Shown here: positions 62,280-64,000 of the stretch, one piece after another
Numbering within the stretch: the stretch's first letter is position 1
Layout: every line of letters begins with the position of its first letter
NCBI RefSeq assembly: GCF_039521325.1
Contig: NZ_BAAACD010000019.1
Reading direction: 5' to 3' (one strand)
Origin: Clostridium_X cadaveris
GTDB taxonomy: Bacteria; Bacillota; Clostridia; Clostridiales; Clostridiaceae
Length of the DNA: 64,000 nt
Notes under the pieces: model-generated
Seen by the model: only the letters and a program-made list of their open reading frames with translations
What the model was told of the DNA's origin: nothing
Database searches by the model: none
Position numbers and translations under genes: made by a program

Positions 62280-62338
62280 AAAAATCACCAAACCTTTGTG
62301 CTTTAATACTATTATATGCACTTACCAAGATTTGGTGA
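62278..62338 (-). terminator. thiN terminator with a promoter-like sequence in its loop
   Basis: TCACCAAATCTT (62338-62327) pairs with AAGGTTTGGTGA (62296-62285; one G-U) followed by seven U. The loop is unusually long at 30 nt and contains CATATAATA (62318-62310), matching the sigma-K -10 CATAnnnTA and resembling the sigma-E -10. An AC dinucleotide stands 16 nt upstream, as in sigma-K promoters. Confidence 0.6.
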
Positions 62339-62352
62339 CCATTTTTTTGAAA

Positions 62353-62991
62353 TTAATCTCTTGAATATATAACCATAACTTTTCCCTTTGGAAAACTCAC
62401 TTTCATATATTCATCTACAAATTCATTGGATACAGTAAGAGGATCTCCAAATAAAAGATTGTGAGAAGTAAGACCGTACTTTGCTCCTTCTATATTAAAG
62501 TCAGATACATCTTCTCTAAATCCTTGAAAGGAAATATACTTTCCAAAAATATTTTTAAGTTTTGTACTTTTATCAATTAAAAATATATAGTTATTGTTAT
62601 CCCTTATGTAGGCCTTTATACCTTTATCTAGCGCTTTATTTAAAAGTCCCATATTCCCTATAACATGGTCCATTCTAGTTCCAGTACACCCTAACAAGCA
62701 TATAGTATCTGTGCCAGACTTATTCATTGCTTTTTCAAATGCAATCTCACTATCTGTATAATTCTTCTCAGGCGGATATATTACAATGTCCGAACCTTTT
62801 TCTTTATAATAAGATAAAACTTCTTGATTTATAGAATCAAAATCACCTACAAGCATATTGGGTGTCAATCCGTTTTTATAAAGCACTTCTATTCCTCTGT
62901 CAGCGCAAATTACAAAATCAGCATCCTTAAGCTCTTCCATTAAAATTTCCTTACTTGGTTCGGCTCCTCCGGCTATCATTACAGATTTCAC
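62353..62991 (-). CDS. thiN: Thiamine diphosphokinase
   Basis: Converts thiamine to thiamine diphosphate with ATP. The catalytic-domain motifs are VGDFDSI near residue 48, PPEKNYTDSEIAFEKA and GCTGTRMDHVIGN. 212 residues. The start is GTG, immediately after the rpe stop codon. It corresponds to yloS in the rsgA-rpe-yloS-spoVM order of B. subtilis. Confidence 0.94.
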   Translation of the reverse strand: MKSVMIAGGAEPSKEILMEELKDADFVICADRGIEVLYKNGLTPNMLVGDFDSINQEVLSYYKEKGSDIVIYPPEKNYTDSEIAFEKAMNKSGTDTICLLGCTGTRMDHVIGNMGLLNKALDKGIKAYIRDNNNYIFLIDKSTKLKNIFGKYISFQGFREDVSDFNIEGAKYGLTSHNLLFGDPLTVSNEFVDEYMKVSFPKGKVMVIYSRD

Positions 62992-63645
62992 TTATTTTAA
63001 AGCCTCTCTTAATTTTTGTACATTTTCTTCTATTGCATCATTTTTAAACACTGCTGATCCTGCTACTATTACATTTGCTCCACATTCCACCACATATTTA
63101 ATATTTGAAGCATCTATTCCTCCATCGACCTGTATCATTAATTCTTTATTTCTCTTTTCGCTTAAGGCTTTAACTTCCTTTACCTTTTCTGAACAGTATT
63201 CTATGTATTTTTGTCCTCCAAAGCCAGGATTAACAGTCATTATAAGTACCATATCAACAGAATTAATTATGTTTTCCAAAACACTAACTGGTGTTCCTGG
63301 ATTTAAAGCAACTCCTGCTTTCACTCCAAAGCTCTTTATATAGTTAACTGTCCTATCTATATGTCTGTCAGCTTCATAATGTACAGTTATAATGTCTGCT
63401 CCAGCTTTTACAAAGTCCTCTATATATCTAGCTGGTTCCTCTATCATTAAATGAACGTCGAAAATTTTATCTGTATATTTTCTTATACATTTCATAACAG
63501 GTGCACCAAAGGTAATGTTAGGAACAAAACTTCCGTCCATAACGTCTATATGTACCATTTCTACATCACTTGAATTTAATCTTTCTATTTGTTCTCCTAA
63601 CTTTGCAAAGTCAGCTGATAATATTGATGGTGATATTTTTATCAT
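62992..63645 (-). CDS. rpe: Ribulose-phosphate 3-epimerase
   Basis: Interconverts ribulose-5-phosphate and xylulose-5-phosphate in the pentose phosphate pathway. A TIM barrel of 217 residues with ISPSILSADFAKLG, HIDVMDGSFVPNITFG, MTVNPGFGGQ and QVDGGID. The start ATG lies in the rsgA 3' end (4-nt overlap), so it is translationally coupled. Confidence 0.96.
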   Translation of the reverse strand: MIKISPSILSADFAKLGEQIERLNSSDVEMVHIDVMDGSFVPNITFGAPVMKCIRKYTDKIFDVHLMIEEPARYIEDFVKAGADIITVHYEADRHIDRTVNYIKSFGVKAGVALNPGTPVSVLENIINSVDMVLIMTVNPGFGGQKYIEYCSEKVKEVKALSEKRNKELMIQVDGGIDASNIKYVVECGANVIVAGSAVFKNDAIEENVQKLREALK

Positions 63646-64000
63646 CTTCTTTTTCTTCCCCCTCTTATTTCTTCTAAAGTTCGTATATAAAATTTATATC
63701 TTAATGAGTTTATCTTTCCTGCCTCAACAGCATCCTTTATTGCACACTTAGGCTCTTTGTTGTGACTGCAGGTTGAAAACTTACATCTTCCTTCATACTC
63801 ATGGAACTCTGGAAAACAATTTTTCAGTTCATCTTCCTCTATGAAAGATATATCTATATTAGAGAACCCTGGAGTATCTACTAAGAATCCTTCTTCCATA
63901 TCTATAAGTTCGCTATGCCTTGTAGTATGCTTTCCTCTTTTTAACTTTTCGCTTATCTCTCCAGTTTCCATTAAAGTTCTTCCACTTAATGAATTCATTA
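63642..64000 (-). CDS. rsgA: Ribosome small subunit-dependent GTPase RsgA, C-terminal part
   Basis: The window edge cuts this gene; about the last 119 residues are present. They show the G3 motif FLVDTPGFSNID and the zinc site CKFSTCSHNKEPKC (C-x5-H-x-C type), both diagnostic of the circularly permuted GTPase RsgA/YloQ, which matures 30S subunits. GTP-binding G4, G5 and most of G1 lie beyond the window, though NSLSGRTLM is just after G1. Confidence 0.92.
   Translation of the reverse strand, partial: MNSLSGRTLMETGEISEKLKRGKHTTRHSELIDMEEGFLVDTPGFSNIDISFIEEDELKNCFPEFHEYEGRCKFSTCSHNKEPKCAIKDAVEAGKINSLRYKFYIRTLEEIRGGRKRR

Noticed and set aside
1..64000. CRISPR arrays, tRNA/rRNA genes, insertion sequences or prophage
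   Set aside because: No regularly spaced repeats, no tRNA-like cloverleaf sequences and no transposase, integrase or phage structural genes were seen in any gap or frame.

Overview
The window is a low-GC, gene-dense chromosomal segment of a spore-forming Firmicute, best matched to Clostridium sensu stricto. The evidence is AT-rich coding sequence, AGGAGG-type ribosome binding sites, CodY, spoVS, spoVM and ylbJ, pta-ackA, and gene order matching the Bacillus subtilis housekeeping clusters. Almost everything is on the minus strand and reads right to left. I see no prophage, insertion sequence, CRISPR array, tRNA or rRNA.

Reading in the direction of transcription, from high to low coordinates: (1) 64000-61200 holds rsgA (cut by the window edge), rpe, thiN, a small membrane-protein gene and the 23-codon spoVM, then plus-strand rpmB, then yloU-fakA. 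(2) 59500-53370 has recG, rsmD, coaD and a coiled-coil protein, with ylbJ and tmcAL (ylbM) on the plus strand. (3) 53200-46190 carries pta-ackA, then the ylbN-rpmF-plsX-acpP-rnc lipid/ribosome run, a radical SAM protein, spoVS, a 31-codon membrane miniprotein and smc. (4) 42600-35800 is the SRP/ribosome cluster: ftsY, ylxM, ffh, rpsP, khpA, rimM, trmD, rplS, rbgA, rnhB, with yraN convergent. (5) 35270-29380 is the only accessory-looking part: a LytS-type sensor kinase and LytTR response regulator, followed by two closely similar CstA-family transporter genes. (6) 29230-23440 is yifB, dprA, topA and codY. (7) 23200-13200 runs through rpsB, tsf, pyrH, frr, uppS, cdsA, a permease, dxr, rseP, ispG and then the rimP-nusA-infB translation operon. 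(8) 13200-1 continues with rbfA, nrnA, truB, ribF, rpsO, pnp, an M16 peptidase, ylmC, aspartokinase and tepA.

The best candidate for something not yet described is the kinase/regulator/two-transporter block. The two cstA promoters share a perfect TATAAT box, no recognisable -35 box, a palindrome between -35 and -10, and paired upstream boxes 21 bp apart at identical distances. This fits control by the adjacent LytTR regulator, as in the BtsSR-BtsT pyruvate-uptake logic of enterobacteria. Other points worth attention: two microgenes too short for usual ORF calling (spoVM and a DUF4044-like protein before smc); a putative sporulation promoter in the loop of the thiN terminator; sigma-H and sigma-E promoter matches ahead of spoVS and ylbJ; a CodY box in the codY leader; and structured leaders before rpsO, rpsB, rplS, rimP and khpA.

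All product names come from recognising protein families in the translations; nothing was searched. Start codons were chosen by ribosome binding site position and often differ from the longest reading frame.
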